This document shows, piece by piece, positions 5,380 through 5,380 of a stretch of DNA of 5,380 nt. The DNA comes from an uncultured Propionibacteriaceae bacterium. GTDB lineage: Bacteria; Actinomycetota; Actinomycetes; Propionibacteriales; Propionibacteriaceae. The notes under the pieces were generated by a model, which was not told where the DNA came from, did not search any database, and was given only the letters and a program-made list of their open reading frames with translations. A program made the position numbers and the translations under genes. The stretch lies in NCBI GenBank assembly GCA_945875065.1, contig CAMCJC010000205.1, positions 1 through 5,380 of the forward strand. Direction: 5' to 3'. The stretch's first letter is position 1. Every line of letters begins with the position of its first letter.

Positions 5380-5380
5380 C

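Noticed and set aside
1..5380. CRISPR arrays, riboswitches, rRNA.
   Set aside because: No regularly spaced repeats, no recognised riboswitch core and no rRNA segments were seen in the window.

Overview
The window looks like a chromosomal segment of a high-GC Gram-positive bacterium (Actinomycetota). The signs are GTG starts, G/C-rich third codon positions, a DtxR/IdeR-type iron box, a secreted Excalibur-domain protein of actinobacterial style, and the decayed remains of an IS481-type transposase of the kind common in corynebacteria and their relatives. Genus cannot be fixed from this sequence; a Corynebacterium-like or propionibacterial host is a guess.

Left part (1-3490, minus strand). One tightly packed operon is read right to left. 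It holds two different class I SAM-dependent methyltransferases, a complete ABC transporter half (fused membrane and ATPase domains), and the first 51 codons of a second, similar transporter subunit that runs off the left edge. The genes overlap by 8 bp, are separated by 1 bp, and overlap by 4 bp in turn, so they are probably co-transcribed and translationally coupled. Upstream of the first methyltransferase lies a promoter with a perfect TTGACA -35 element. Its -10 and start region are covered by a 19-bp sequence matching the DtxR/IdeR consensus at 16 of 19 positions. The reasonable reading is an operon repressed by iron, in which two methyltransferases modify a small molecule and a heterodimeric ABC transporter moves it. 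A siderophore or other metal-binding metabolite is the obvious candidate, but no biosynthetic gene lies in the window and the substrate is unknown. The second methyltransferase resembles CmoA (carboxy-SAM synthase) along most of its length, yet seems to lack the arginine that holds the carboxyl group in CmoA.

Middle (3490-4174). About 690 bp show no convincing gene on either strand. There are a short direct repeat, three copies of ACCCCTAG and a few short inverted repeats. It looks like degraded sequence.

Right part (4175-5380, minus strand). A small secreted or membrane-anchored protein with a C-terminal Excalibur calcium-binding motif has its own -10 element and a 5'-leader hairpin. Directly upstream of it are the broken remains of an IS481-type transposase N-terminus, recognisable only by joining several reading frames. 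At the right edge is the possible C-terminal end of an unrecognised protein.
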